Of a stretch of DNA of 64,000 bases, positions 26,822 to 35,858 are shown piece after piece (within the stretch, counting starts at the first letter, position 1; each line of letters starts with the position of its first letter). Location of the stretch: positions 3,813,501 to 3,877,500 of the forward strand of contig NZ_CP146100.1 in assembly GCF_037023755.1 (NCBI RefSeq). Direction: 5' to 3'. The translations under genes and the position numbers were made by a program. The notes below the pieces were generated by a model. That model saw only the letters and a program-made list of their open reading frames with translations, searched no databases and was not told the origin of the DNA. This stretch comes from Saccharopolyspora sp. SCSIO 74807 (GTDB lineage Bacteria > Actinomycetota > Actinomycetes > Mycobacteriales > Pseudonocardiaceae).

Positions 26822-28612
26822 GTGGCTCGAAGAATCGTGGTTCTGCTGGCCGTGCTGGCCGGTTTCGCCGTTCCGGCGGCGGCAGGCGCGCAACCGGCGG
26901 ATGCGCCCGCCCGCGCGGCGACGTTGCGGGTCGGAACGGCGCAGCAGATCGACTCGCTGAACCCGTTCCTGGGCTACTCGCTGGCGTCGACCGACCTGTT
27001 CCGGTTGATCTACCCGACGCTGACCACGTACGACCCGCGGGACTTCGCGCCGGAACCGGAGCTGGCGGAGTCGTGGTCGACCTCCCCGGACAAGCTGACC
27101 TGGACCTTCAAGATCCGCCCAGGGGTGCGCTGGACCGACGGGCTGCCGGTGACCGCGCGCGACGCCGCCTACACCTACGACCGGATGATGCGGGACCCCA
27201 CGGCGGCCACCGCGAACGGCAACTTCGTGGAGAACTTCCAGTCGGTGTCCGCGCCGGACGACGGCACGCTGGTGATCCGCACCAAGACCCCGCAGACGAC
27301 GATGCTGGCCATCGACGCGCCGATCGTGCCCGCGCACGTGTGGTCGAAGATCCCCGACCTGACCTCCTACCCGAACGACCGGATGCCGGTGGTCGGGTCG
27401 GGTCCGTTCCAGCTCACCGAGTACGAGCCGGAGCGCTACGCCGCGCTGCGGGCCAATCCGGACTTCTGGCGCGGCCCGGCGAAGATCGGCGAGCTGCGGT
27501 TCGTGCAGTTCAAGAACACCGACGCCGCGGTGCAGGCGCTGCGCAAGGGCGAGATCGACGTCGCGCAGCAGCTCACTCCCACGCAGTTCGAAGCGCTGGC
27601 CGGGCAGCGCGACATCCAGCAGGTCAAGGGCCAGGGGCGCCGGTTCTCCGAGATGCTGATCAACCCGGGTGCCACCAACAGCGAAGGGCAGCCGATCGGC
27701 AGCGGGCATCCGGCGCTGACCGACGTGCGGGTGCGCCGCGCTGTCGACAAGGCAATCGACAAGCCGAAGCTGATCGAAAGGGTGCTCAACGGATACGGCC
27801 AGGTCGGTGGCGGGTACCTGCCGCCGATCTTCGACGACTACCACTGGAAGCCGCCGCGGCCGCGCGGGTTCGACCCGGCCGCGGCGAACCGGGAGCTGGA
27901 CGCCGCAGGCTACCTGCGCGGGCCGGACGGAATCCGCCGCACGCCGCAGGGCGAGCCGCTGAACTTCGAGTTCATGCTGCACGCGAGCACCTCGGCGGAT
28001 GCGCAGGTGGGCGAGTTCGTCAAGCAGTGGCTGGCCGACATCGGCATCGCGGTGCAGCTGGATCCGGTCTCGGACAACCAGGTCAACGACCGCACCACCG
28101 GGGGTGACTTCGACCTGGCGATGTCCGGCTGGTCGGCGAACCCGGACCCGGACTACGTGCTGCGGCTGCAGACCTGCGGATCCCGGCCCAGCCCGGACGG
28201 CGGTGGCACGCCGGACTCGTTCCTGTGCGACCCGGTCTACGACGACCTCTACGCCCGCCAGCTCGGCGAGTTCGACCCGGCCAAGCGCATCGACCTGGTC
28301 AAGCAGGCGCAGCGGCGGTTCTACGACCAGGCGAGCGCATCGGTGCTGTACTACCAGAACTCGCTGGAGGCGTACCGCTCCGACCGCTTCAGCGGGTTCA
28401 CCACCCAGCCCGCGAACGGGGGCGTGATCACCGGGCAGCAGGGCTACTGGGGCTACTACGGCGCCCAGCCGACGCCGAAGGCCGAGCACGCCTCGGATCC
28501 CCCGGACTACGGGCGGATCGGGCTGGTGCTGCTCGGGATCGTGGTCGTCGGCGGAGTGGTGATCCTGCTGGTGGCGCGCCACCGGCGGGCCACCATGGAC
28601 GAACGGGAGTGA
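26822..28612 (+). CDS. Extracellular solute-binding protein, family 5 (peptide ABC importer)
   Basis: 596 residues. Signal peptide at 1-30 (ARRIVVLLAVLAGFAVPAAAG) with an AxA-type cleavage site and no lipobox cysteine. The body is an SBP_bac_5 domain (LNPFLGY, LAESWSTSPDKLTWTFKIRPGVRWTDG, RAVDKAIDKPKLIERVLNGYG). Near the C-terminus a hydrophobic segment (LVLLGIVVVGGVVILLV, about 563-580) followed by basic residues looks like a membrane anchor, which would replace lipidation. GTG at 26822 has GGAGG at good spacing. First gene of a four-gene importer operon; 4 bp to the next gene. Confidence 0.9.
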   Translation: MARRIVVLLAVLAGFAVPAAAGAQPADAPARAATLRVGTAQQIDSLNPFLGYSLASTDLFRLIYPTLTTYDPRDFAPEPELAESWSTSPDKLTWTFKIRPGVRWTDGLPVTARDAAYTYDRMMRDPTAATANGNFVENFQSVSAPDDGTLVIRTKTPQTTMLAIDAPIVPAHVWSKIPDLTSYPNDRMPVVGSGPFQLTEYEPERYAALRANPDFWRGPAKIGELRFVQFKNTDAAVQALRKGEIDVAQQLTPTQFEALAGQRDIQQVKGQGRRFSEMLINPGATNSEGQPIGSGHPALTDVRVRRAVDKAIDKPKLIERVLNGYGQVGGGYLPPIFDDYHWKPPRPRGFDPAAANRELDAAGYLRGPDGIRRTPQGEPLNFEFMLHASTSADAQVGEFVKQWLADIGIAVQLDPVSDNQVNDRTTGGDFDLAMSGWSANPDPDYVLRLQTCGSRPSPDGGGTPDSFLCDPVYDDLYARQLGEFDPAKRIDLVKQAQRRFYDQASASVLYYQNSLEAYRSDRFSGFTTQPANGGVITGQQGYWGYYGAQPTPKAEHASDPPDYGRIGLVLLGIVVVGGVVILLVARHRRATMDERE

Positions 28613-28616
28613 CGCG

Positions 28617-29675
28617 ATGGCCGATCCGGTGACGCAGCACCAACCACGCCCGGCCGAGGAACCGGCGACCGAGGACGCCGCGACCGGCTCCGGCGGCTGG
28701 CTGCGCTACGCCGCGGGCAAGCTCGGTGGCGGGCTGCTGAGCCTGTTCCTGGTGGCAGTGCTCGGGTTCTTCCTGTTCCGGGTGATGCCCGGTGATCCGG
28801 TGCGCACGATGACCCGCGGCGCGGCGGTCTCCGGCGAGCAGATCCAGCAGTTGCGGCACCGCTTCGGGCTGGATCAGCCGCTGTGGAAGCAGTTCCTGGA
28901 CTTCCTCGGCGCGCTGCTGCGCGGTGACCTGGGCACCTCCTACACCTACAGCCGCCCGGTGGCCGACCTCATCGCGGAGCGGTTCTGGCCGACGGTGCTG
29001 CTGGTCGGCACCGCGACGGTGCTGGCGGTGGTGCTCGGGCTGTGGATGGGCACGCGGGCGGCGTGGCGCCAGGGCGGGAAGTTCGACAAGATCTCGACCT
29101 CGGTGGCGTTGACGTTCTGGTCGGTGCCGACGTTCTGGTTCGGGCTGATCGTGCTGATGGTCTTCGGCGTCGGGGTCGGGCCGATTCCCGGGCTGTTCCC
29201 GGTCGGCGGGATCAACTCGCCGGACACGCCGCCGGAGCTGCCCGCGCAGGTGCTGGACGTGGCGCGGCACCTGGTGCTGCCCGCGTCGACGATGGTCGCG
29301 GTGGTCTACGCGCAATACCTGATGGTGATGCGGTCCTCGCTGCTGGAGGAAATGGGCGCGGATTACCTGACCACCGCGCGCGCGAAGGGCCTGCGCGAAG
29401 ACCTGGTGCGGCGCAGGCACGCGGTGCCGAACGCGATGCTGCCGACGGTGACGCTGATCTTCCTGCACCTGGGCCTGGTCGTGGGCGGGGCGATCACCGT
29501 GGAGACGGTGTTCTCGTGGCCCGGGCTCGGCCTGCTGACCTACGAGGCGCTGAAGGTGCCGGATCTGCCGTTGCTGCAAGGCACATTCATCGTGCTGGCG
29601 GGGAGTGTGATCGTGATGAACGTGGTGGCGGACCTGCTATACCGGGTCCTGGACCCGCGGGTGCGTGCCTCGTGA
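28617..29675 (+). CDS. Peptide ABC transporter permease, DppB/OppB type
   Basis: 352 residues. After a hydrophilic N-terminus of about 35 residues come six membrane segments with VMPGDPVRTMTRG in the first periplasmic loop and the permease EAA-type loop DYLTTARAKGLREDLVRRRHAVPNAMLP, which contacts the ATPase. GLDQPLWKQFLDFLGALLRGDLGTSY is the usual DppB signature. Four base pairs after the binding protein gene; its TGA overlaps the next GTG. Confidence 0.92.
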   Translation: MADPVTQHQPRPAEEPATEDAATGSGGWLRYAAGKLGGGLLSLFLVAVLGFFLFRVMPGDPVRTMTRGAAVSGEQIQQLRHRFGLDQPLWKQFLDFLGALLRGDLGTSYTYSRPVADLIAERFWPTVLLVGTATVLAVVLGLWMGTRAAWRQGGKFDKISTSVALTFWSVPTFWFGLIVLMVFGVGVGPIPGLFPVGGINSPDTPPELPAQVLDVARHLVLPASTMVAVVYAQYLMVMRSSLLEEMGADYLTTARAKGLREDLVRRRHAVPNAMLPTVTLIFLHLGLVVGGAITVETVFSWPGLGLLTYEALKVPDLPLLQGTFIVLAGSVIVMNVVADLLYRVLDPRVRAS

Positions 29676-30622
29676 CGGCGCCGCAACCCACGGGGCAGCA
29701 ACCGACGGGGCAGCAACCGACGGGCCGGCAACCCACGGCAGGGCAGCTGTTGCGGGCGCGGCGGCGCGCGTCCGCGGCCGAGTCGTGGCGGGTGTTCCGG
29801 CAGGACCGCGGCGGGGTGGCCGGGCTGGTCCTGCTGGTGGCGATCACCGCGCTGGCGTTGCTGGCACCGGTGCTGACCGACCAGTCCGGATTGGACGTGA
29901 CCAGCGCGACCGGTGATTCGCTGCAGGCGCCGAACGCGGATTTCTGGCTCGGCACCGATGAATCCGGCCGCTCGGTACTGCTGCTGACGTGGTGGGGCGC
30001 GCGGGTGTCGCTGGTGGTGGGCCTGGCCGCGGCGGTGCTGTCGGTGGTGATCGGCACGATCGTCGGCGTGCTGTCCGCGCACTTCAGCGGGTGGACCGAG
30101 ACGGTGCTGATGCGGATCACCGACTTCTTCCTGGTGCTGCCCGCGCTGGTGCTGGCCATCGCGCTGTCCACAGTGCTGGAACGCGGGCTCGGCACGATCG
30201 TGCTGGCGATCGGGGTGACCTCGTGGCCGACCACGGCGCGGCTGGTGCGCGCGCAGACGCTGACCGTCGAAGCCCGGCCCTACATCGAGCGGGCGCAGGT
30301 GCTCGGCGGCGGGCACGCGCACGTGATCCGCAAGCACGTGCTGCCCGCCGTGCTGCCGCTGGTGTTCGCGAACACCACGTTGTCGGTGGCCAGCGCGATC
30401 ATCATGGAGTCCACGCTGGCGTTCCTCGGGCTCGGCGATCCGAGCCGCGCCTCGTGGGGCTCGATGCTCAAGTCTGCGATGGACACCGGTGCGGTCACCG
30501 GCGGCGCGTGGTGGTACCTGCTGCCGCCCGGGATCGGGATCGTGCTGGTGGTGCTGAGTTTCACGCTGTGCGGAAGGGCGATGGAGACGGTGTTCAACCC
30601 GAGGTTGCGGGGGCAGCGATGA
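29672..30622 (+). CDS. Peptide ABC transporter permease, DppC/OppC type
   Basis: 316 residues. The N-terminal 25 residues are a QPTGQ repeat encoded by a 15-nt tandem repeat. Then FRQDRGGVAGLVLL, the DppC-type first helix, LGTDESGRSVLLLTWWGARVSL, and the ATPase-contact loop ARPYIERAQVLGGGHAHVIRKHVLPAVLP. It forms the translocation pore with the preceding permease. GTG at 29672 overlaps the previous stop, and its own stop overlaps the ATG of the ATPase gene. Confidence 0.92.
   Translation: MTAPQPTGQQPTGQQPTGRQPTAGQLLRARRRASAAESWRVFRQDRGGVAGLVLLVAITALALLAPVLTDQSGLDVTSATGDSLQAPNADFWLGTDESGRSVLLLTWWGARVSLVVGLAAAVLSVVIGTIVGVLSAHFSGWTETVLMRITDFFLVLPALVLAIALSTVLERGLGTIVLAIGVTSWPTTARLVRAQTLTVEARPYIERAQVLGGGHAHVIRKHVLPAVLPLVFANTTLSVASAIIMESTLAFLGLGDPSRASWGSMLKSAMDTGAVTGGAWWYLLPPGIGIVLVVLSFTLCGRAMETVFNPRLRGQR
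29684..29743 (+). repeat. Four tandem 15-nt units in the DppC-type gene
   Basis: Units start at 29684, 29699, 29714 and 29729 (caacccacggggcag, caaccgacggggcag, caaccgacgggccgg, caacccacggcaggg). They are in frame and encode QPTGQ-type blocks at the cytoplasmic N-terminus of the permease. Confidence 0.9.
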
Positions 30623-32214
30623 GCCCGATCCTGGAGCTGCGCGGAGTGTCGATCACCTACCGCGGCGCGGCATCCCCGGCCGTGCGGGACGTGGACCTGA
30701 GCCTGGAACCGGGCGACACGCTCGGCCTGGCCGGGGAGTCCGGGTGCGGCAAGACGACGCTGGCCATGTCGGTGCTGCGGCTGCTGCCGCGCTCGGCTGA
30801 GGTGGGCGGTGCGCGGCTGCTCGAGGGGCAGGACGTGCGCGGCATGTCGTTCGGGCGGATGCGCGCCGTGCGGTGGTCCACGGCGTCGGTGGTGTTCCAG
30901 GGCGCGATGCACGCGCTGAACCCGGTGCAGACGATCGGCGCGCAGATCGCCGAGCCGATGCGGTTGCACGAGACCGTCTCCGGCGATCCGCGGGCGCGGG
31001 TGGTCGAGCTGCTGGAGGCGGTGGAGCTGCCCGCCGAGCGCGCAGACGCCTACCCGCACGAGCTCTCCGGCGGTCAGAAGCAGCGCGTGATGATCGCGAT
31101 GGCGCTGGCCTGCGATCCGCGGTTGATCATCGCCGACGAGCCGACGACCGCGCTGGACGTGGTGGTGCAGGCGCAGGTGCTGGAACTGCTGGGCAGGCTG
31201 GTCGCCGAGCGCGGCATCGCGCTGCTGGTGATCAGCCACGACCTGTCGGTGCTGTCGTCGAGCTGCGCCCGGATCGCGGTGATGTACCAGGGCGAGGTCG
31301 TCGAGCACGGCCCGTCCCACCGGCTCATGGCCGCTCCGGAACACCCGCACAGCCGCGCGTTGGCGGAGGCGTTCCCGACCGTGGGCGATCCCGGGTTCCG
31401 GCTGGTGCAGCCGGGCGAGCCGGGTCGTGCGCTGCTGTCGGCCGAGGGGGTGTCGGTGACGTTCCCGGCGCGTTCGGGCCCGCCGGTGCGCGCGGTTCGC
31501 GAAGTGGATCTGCAGGTGGGGGAGCAGGAGATCGTGGCGCTGGTCGGCCAGTCCGGTTCCGGCAAGACCACGCTGGCCAGGACGCTGCTCGGGTTGCAGC
31601 CGCCGACCGCGGGCGAGGTGCGCTTCGACGGCGCACCGCTGCCGAGTTCGTCGGCCGGGCTGCGGGAGTACCGGCGGCTGGTGCAGCTGGTGCTGCAAGA
31701 CCCGACCGGTGCGCTCAACCCGCGCAACACCGTCTACGAGCTGGTGGCCGAAGGGCTGCGGATCCACGGTGCCGCCGCCGACGAATCGGCGAAGGTCGTG
31801 GCCGCGTTGGAGGCGGCCGAGCTGCGGCCCGCCGAGGACTTCCTGTCGCGCTTCCCGCACGAGCTCTCCGGCGGCCAGCGGCAGCGGGTGGTGATCGCCG
31901 GTGCGCTGGTGCTGGACCCGAAGGCGCTGGTGGCCGACGAACCGGTGGCCTCGCTGGACGCCACCGTCCGCGGCGAGATCCTCGCGCTGCTGCTGCGGCT
32001 GCGCGAAACCCGCGGTCTGTCCACTTTGGTCATCACGCACGATCTGGGGCTGGCCTGGAACATCGCCGACCGGGTGGCGGTGATGTACCGCGGCGAGATC
32101 GTCGAACTCGGGCCGGTCGAACAGGTGCTGCTCGAACCGCAGCACGACTACACCAGGACGCTGCTGGCCGCGGTGCCTTCGCTGGCGGGCCGCGGCGAAC
32201 CGGCCGCGGAGTGA
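30619..32214 (+). CDS. Fused peptide ABC transporter ATPases (DppD-DppF)
   Basis: 531 residues with two complete nucleotide-binding domains in one chain. Domain 1: GESGCGKTTLAMSVL, LSGGQKQRVMIAMAL, LIIADEPTTALD. Domain 2 from about 270: GQSGSGKTTLARTLL, LSGGQRQRVVIAGAL, ALVADEPVASLD. Each has its own H-loop (ISHDLSVL, ITHDLGLA). Short C-terminal oligopeptide-transporter tails follow each domain (PEHPHSRALAEAFP; PQHDYTRTLLAAVP). Most peptide importers use two separate ATPases; the fusion is common in actinobacteria. Last gene of the importer operon. Confidence 0.93.
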   Translation: MSPILELRGVSITYRGAASPAVRDVDLSLEPGDTLGLAGESGCGKTTLAMSVLRLLPRSAEVGGARLLEGQDVRGMSFGRMRAVRWSTASVVFQGAMHALNPVQTIGAQIAEPMRLHETVSGDPRARVVELLEAVELPAERADAYPHELSGGQKQRVMIAMALACDPRLIIADEPTTALDVVVQAQVLELLGRLVAERGIALLVISHDLSVLSSSCARIAVMYQGEVVEHGPSHRLMAAPEHPHSRALAEAFPTVGDPGFRLVQPGEPGRALLSAEGVSVTFPARSGPPVRAVREVDLQVGEQEIVALVGQSGSGKTTLARTLLGLQPPTAGEVRFDGAPLPSSSAGLREYRRLVQLVLQDPTGALNPRNTVYELVAEGLRIHGAAADESAKVVAALEAAELRPAEDFLSRFPHELSGGQRQRVVIAGALVLDPKALVADEPVASLDATVRGEILALLLRLRETRGLSTLVITHDLGLAWNIADRVAVMYRGEIVELGPVEQVLLEPQHDYTRTLLAAVPSLAGRGEPAAE

Positions 32215-32305
32215 GCGAACCGGTGGCCGCGGCGATCGACGCGAACGGGACCGGCAGCTGGGGCACCCTGGCCGAGTAGGAACTTCGCACCGGTGAGGAG
32301 CCGTC

Positions 32306-32632
32306 ATGGCCACCAGCACGATCGACCCGGACGCCGCGATCACCACGCTGATCAACGTCTTCCACGTCCAACCGGACAAGCAGCAGGAACTCGTGTCGCT
32401 GCTGAACGAGGCGACCGAAGCGGTGATGCGGCACCGCGACGGGTTCGTCTCGGCGAACATCCACGCCAGCCGGGACGGGCACACCGTGGTCAACTACGCG
32501 CAATGGCGCGACGAAGCCGCCTTCCGCGCGATGCTCGCCGACCCGGCCGCGCAGGAGCACATGTCCTCGGCCACGGCGCTGGCGACCTCCGATCCGAAGC
32601 TGTACACGGTCGCGGCGACGCATCACGCGTGA
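32306..32632 (+). CDS. Antibiotic biosynthesis monooxygenase (ABM) domain protein
   Basis: 108 residues, a single ferredoxin-like ABM domain: ITTLINVFHVQPDKQQELVSLLNEATEAVMRHRDG then SANIHASRDGHTVVNYAQW. Such small dimeric proteins include cofactor-free quinol monooxygenases and many of unknown role. GAGGAGC precedes ATG 32306. It ends one base before the convergent kinase-like gene. No biosynthetic genes adjoin it, so a role in antibiotic synthesis should not be assumed. Confidence 0.85.
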   Translation: MATSTIDPDAAITTLINVFHVQPDKQQELVSLLNEATEAVMRHRDGFVSANIHASRDGHTVVNYAQWRDEAAFRAMLADPAAQEHMSSATALATSDPKLYTVAATHHA

Positions 32633-32633
32633 T

Positions 32634-33257
32634 TCAGCCGAACCTGTCGACCACCGCGGGATGGCCCGGACGGTCCACGCGGACGACGTGGTCGGCGAGT
32701 CGTTCGGGCGCGACTTCGGCGCTGTAGCGGTCGAACGCGGGCAGCGTCCAGTGCTCGGACTCGGCGAGGTGGCGTTGCAGCGACCGCCCCGGCAGCCACA
32801 GGTGCACGGTCAGCTCGAACGGCAATCCGGCGCCGAGCAGCAGCGGCCCGTCCACGAGCAGCACGCCGTGCTCCGGTAGCCGGACCCGGTCGAGCCTGGG
32901 GGAACGGTCGGTCGTCACGTCCCACAGCGCGGGCAGCACCAGTCCGGAGCCGCCGCTGGCGAGCGGATCGAGCGCTTCGCGGCGCAGCCCGCCGAAGTCG
33001 AACCAGCTCTCGTAGAACGAATCCGGATCGTCGCGCCCGTGCTCCAGCCGCAGCGACGCCGCGCGCACGTAGCGCCAGGTGCTCACCCGCACGACCTCCC
33101 GGCCGCGCACCCGCAGCGGTTCGACCAGACCGTCGGCGAACTCCGCGGTGCCGACGGCGCCGTCGACGGCCACCCGGGGCCGCGGCGCGCGCACCTCGGC
33201 GATGGTCTCGGCGAGTTCATCGGCCAGCTTTTCCGGTGTGATCGCTCGGACCCGCAT
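32634..33257 (-). CDS. Uridine-kinase-like protein lacking a P-loop
   Basis: 207 residues. The order of elements follows uridine kinase/P-loop NTPases: VAVDGAVGTAEFADGLVEPLR where the Walker A should be, VVRVSTWRYVR, DSFYESWFDFGGLRREAL, and VLLVDGPLLLGAGL. The P-loop glycine-lysine-serine core is absent (GAVGTAEF instead of GxxGxGKT/S), so ATP binding in the usual way is doubtful. Related actinobacterial proteins annotated as uridine kinase may share this loss. Role unknown. ATG at 33257 was chosen. Confidence 0.65.
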   Translation of the reverse strand: MRVRAITPEKLADELAETIAEVRAPRPRVAVDGAVGTAEFADGLVEPLRVRGREVVRVSTWRYVRAASLRLEHGRDDPDSFYESWFDFGGLRREALDPLASGGSGLVLPALWDVTTDRSPRLDRVRLPEHGVLLVDGPLLLGAGLPFELTVHLWLPGRSLQRHLAESEHWTLPAFDRYSAEVAPERLADHVVRVDRPGHPAVVDRFG

Positions 33258-33301
33258 GTCCCCGTTCTATCCGGAACTGCCGGCCGACCCGGCCATGGGT
33301 G

Positions 33302-34234
33302 TCAGCGCAGCGCCGGTTGCAGGACGCTGAGCCGCTGCGCGGACGTGTCCAGTTCCGCGGCCACTCCCAGCGGCATGGTCCGCTGCGCCGCGCAGTGGCC
33401 GAAGCCGAGCTCGCCGAGCACCGGGATGCCCAGGTCGCCGAGGAGGTTCCGGAGCACGTCCCGCACGTCTTCCTGCGGCCCGCAGCCGCTCCACGAGCCG
33501 AGCGCGACACCGCTGGCGCGGTCGAACCAGCCCGCGCGCAGCAGCTGGGTCAGCGCGCGGTCCAGCCGGTACGGGTCCTCGCCGACGTCTTCGAGCAGCG
33601 CGATCCCGCGCTCCGGCGGCGGGGCGGTGTCCGGTGCGCCGAGCGCGGCCGCGGCCAGTGCCAGGTTGCCGCCGTAGGTGATGCCGCGCGCCCGCCCCGG
33701 CACCAGTGCCTCCGCACCGCGGCGAGTGATGATCGTGACCGACTCGGGGGCGAACAGGGTGCGCCGGAAGTGCTCGCGCGCCGCGCCGTCCTCCACGAAC
33801 GCCGCGGTGCCGATCATCGGGCCGAACACCGTGGCCAAGTCGAGCTTGTTGCCGAACGCGCCGTGCAGCGCGGTCACGTCGCTCGAGCCGGCGAACACCT
33901 TGTGCCCCGCGTTGCTCATCGCGGTCCAGTCCAGGTGGTCCAGCAACCGCATGCTGCCGTAGCCGCCGCGGGCGCACACGACGCCCGCGACGTCCGGGTC
34001 GCACCACGCCTGTTGCAGATCGGCGGCCCGGTCGGCGTCGGTTCCGGCGAGGTAGCCCAGCCGCGGATGCCGTTCGCGGACGTGTTTGCCGGGCACCACT
34101 CGCAGATCCCAGCTGCGCAGCAGATCGATCCCGGCCTCGAGCAGGTCGGCGGGCACCGGTCCGGCGGGGGCGACCACGGCGACGGTGTCCCCGGCGCGCA
34201 GCCGCGGGGGACGGCGTCGTTCGCGGGTGCTCAA
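33302..34234 (-). CDS. LD-carboxypeptidase, peptidase family S66
   Basis: 310 residues. The N-terminal LRAGDTVAVVAPAGPVP is the S66 start. The nucleophile is the Ser in VCARGGYGSMRLLDHLDW, the Glu is in ALLEDVGEDPYRLDRAL, and the His in ELGFGHCAA. These enzymes cut the L,D-bond at the end of tetrapeptide stems during murein recycling; MccF-type members instead inactivate aminoacyl-adenylate antibiotics. The former is the default here. TTG at 34234 is the only good start in frame near the domain boundary; GGAG lies nine bases upstream. The 256-bp region to the next gene holds nothing I can support. Confidence 0.85.
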   Translation of the reverse strand: MSTRERRRPPRLRAGDTVAVVAPAGPVPADLLEAGIDLLRSWDLRVVPGKHVRERHPRLGYLAGTDADRAADLQQAWCDPDVAGVVCARGGYGSMRLLDHLDWTAMSNAGHKVFAGSSDVTALHGAFGNKLDLATVFGPMIGTAAFVEDGAAREHFRRTLFAPESVTIITRRGAEALVPGRARGITYGGNLALAAAALGAPDTAPPPERGIALLEDVGEDPYRLDRALTQLLRAGWFDRASGVALGSWSGCGPQEDVRDVLRNLLGDLGIPVLGELGFGHCAAQRTMPLGVAAELDTSAQRLSVLQPALR

Positions 34235-34490
34235 TGCGGCGCTCCATGAGGGGGAGAAGTTCCGGACTCCGGGGGCGAGGTGAGCGTAGCGGTCCGCAAC
34301 GCCCGGGCGAGCAGCCCGGCAGCGGCGTGTTCGCGTTCGGCGAACTCGCGGCTCTGCCGTTCCGCGGCCGCCCGCAGCGCCGTTGCGAGCCCGGCTTCGC
34401 GGCAGGTGAACCCTGCTGAGGAGGCGTCCGGCCGGATACGGGGGACGGCTGCGCGCGCCCGACCGCGGGTGGCTTAGTGTCGAAGGTGCC

Positions 34491-35057
34491 ATGGCTCGTG
34501 TCATCCACGTCTTCCGCCAGCCCGACCGGTTCGTCGCAGGGACCGTCGGGGAACCAGGCGAGCGCACCTTCTACCTGCAGGCGTCCGAGGACGTCCGCAC
34601 GGTCAGCGTGCAGCTGGAGAAGCAGCAGGTCACCGTGCTCGCCGAACGCATCGGTGCGCTGCTGGAGGAGGTGCAGCGCCGGTTCGACGCGGAGCTGCCC
34701 GCCGACGCCCCGGACGACCTCGTCGACTCGGACCCGCTGGCGGTGCCGGTGGAGGAGGAGTTCCGGGTCGGCACGATGGGACTCGGCTGGGACGCCGAGA
34801 CCGAAGCCGTCGTGGTGGAGCTGCTCGCGGTCACCGAGGAGGAGATCGACGAGTCCGTGGTGCTCGACGACACCGAGGAGGGCCCGGACGCGGTCCGCGT
34901 GTTCCTCAGCCCGGCGCGCGCCCGCGCGTTCGCCGACCGCGCCGAGCGGGTGATCAACGCGGGCCGCAAGCCGTGCCCGCTGTGCAACGAGCCGCTGGAC
35001 CCGGAAGGCCACATCTGCCCGCGGCAGAACGGCTACCGCCGGTCGGAAGAGGACTAG
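34491..35057 (+). CDS. DUF3090 family protein
   Basis: 188 residues. The N-terminus MARVIHVFRQPDRFVAGTVG and YLQASEDVRTVSVQLEKQQV are diagnostic of DUF3090. The C-terminus has a zinc-ribbon-like cysteine pair set (CPLCNEPLDPEGHICPR). Function unknown. In mycobacteria and streptomycetes it sits with the SCO1664-type gene next to mshC of mycothiol synthesis. GAAGGTG precedes ATG 34491. Seven bases to the next gene. Confidence 0.9.
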   Translation: MARVIHVFRQPDRFVAGTVGEPGERTFYLQASEDVRTVSVQLEKQQVTVLAERIGALLEEVQRRFDAELPADAPDDLVDSDPLAVPVEEEFRVGTMGLGWDAETEAVVVELLAVTEEEIDESVVLDDTEEGPDAVRVFLSPARARAFADRAERVINAGRKPCPLCNEPLDPEGHICPRQNGYRRSEED

Positions 35058-35063
35058 CGGCTC

Positions 35064-35858
35064 GTGCATCCCGCCGATCCGGCCGCCCGCGAGGTCCTGG
35101 CGCAGGGCCGCATCGAGGTCGAGGGGCGGCTCGTGGAAGCCTCGAACGCCACGCTGCTGTGCTCGGTCGAGCACGACGGCGCGGCGGCCGAATGCGTCTA
35201 CAAGCCGGTGCGCGGGGAACGTCCGTTATGGGACTTCCCGGACGGCACGCTGGCCGGTCGGGAAGTCGCCTCCTACCTGGTGTCCGAAGCGCTGGGCTGG
35301 CACCTGGTCCCGCCGACGCTGCTGCGCGAGGGCCCGTTCGGGCCGGGGATGGTGCAGCTGTGGGTGGACACCGAGGAGGACTCGGAGCTGGTCGACCTGG
35401 CCGAACCGGCGGACGTCCCGGAAGGCTGGCGGGCGGTGCTGCAGGCGCAGGACAACCACGGTGATCCGGTGGTGCTGGCGCACGCCGACCACGCGGCGCT
35501 GCGCCGGCTCGCGGTGCTCGACGTCGTGATCAACAACGCGGACCGCAAGGGCGGGCACATCCTGCACGCGCCCGACGGCGACGTTTTCGGCATCGATCAC
35601 GGCGTGAGCCTGAACGCGGAGAACAAGCTGCGCACGGTGTTGTGGGGCTGGATCGGCAAACCGCTGCCCGCGGAGGCGACCGAGGCGCTGGGCCGCTTCC
35701 GGGCGCTGATGGAGGGCGAGCTGGCCGCCGACCTGGCCGAGCACATCACGCCCAAGGAAGTCCAGGCGATCAACGAGCGGGTGCAGGCCCTGCTCGGCGA
35801 GGGCGTTTTCCCGGCGCCTTCCGGGGAGTGGCCCGCGATTCCCTGGCCGCCGTTCTGA
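35064..35858 (+). CDS. SCO1664-family PI3/4-kinase-like protein
   Basis: 264 residues. The fold resembles a PI3K/HipA-type kinase: CVYKPVRGERPLWDFPDGTLAGREVASYLVSEALG carries the ATP-binding Lys, DVVINNADRKGGHIL the catalytic-loop Asp/Asn, and GIDHGVSLN the metal-binding Asp. The substrate is unknown. It is paired with DUF3090 (7-bp gap), as in other actinobacteria, but the expected mshC neighbour is not the next gene here. GTG at 35064. Confidence 0.85.
   Translation: MHPADPAAREVLAQGRIEVEGRLVEASNATLLCSVEHDGAAAECVYKPVRGERPLWDFPDGTLAGREVASYLVSEALGWHLVPPTLLREGPFGPGMVQLWVDTEEDSELVDLAEPADVPEGWRAVLQAQDNHGDPVVLAHADHAALRRLAVLDVVINNADRKGGHILHAPDGDVFGIDHGVSLNAENKLRTVLWGWIGKPLPAEATEALGRFRALMEGELAADLAEHITPKEVQAINERVQALLGEGVFPAPSGEWPAIPWPPF

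Noticed and set aside
29989-32214. Long N-terminal extension of the fused peptide ATPases
   Set aside because: The region before 30619 is a shifted reading of the DppC-type permease; ATG 30619 overlaps the permease stop and begins the ABC domain.
34235-34490. Small plus-strand open frames between the LD-carboxypeptidase and DUF3090 genes
   Set aside because: They have biased Ala/Arg/Ser composition, no ribosome sites and no recognisable features.
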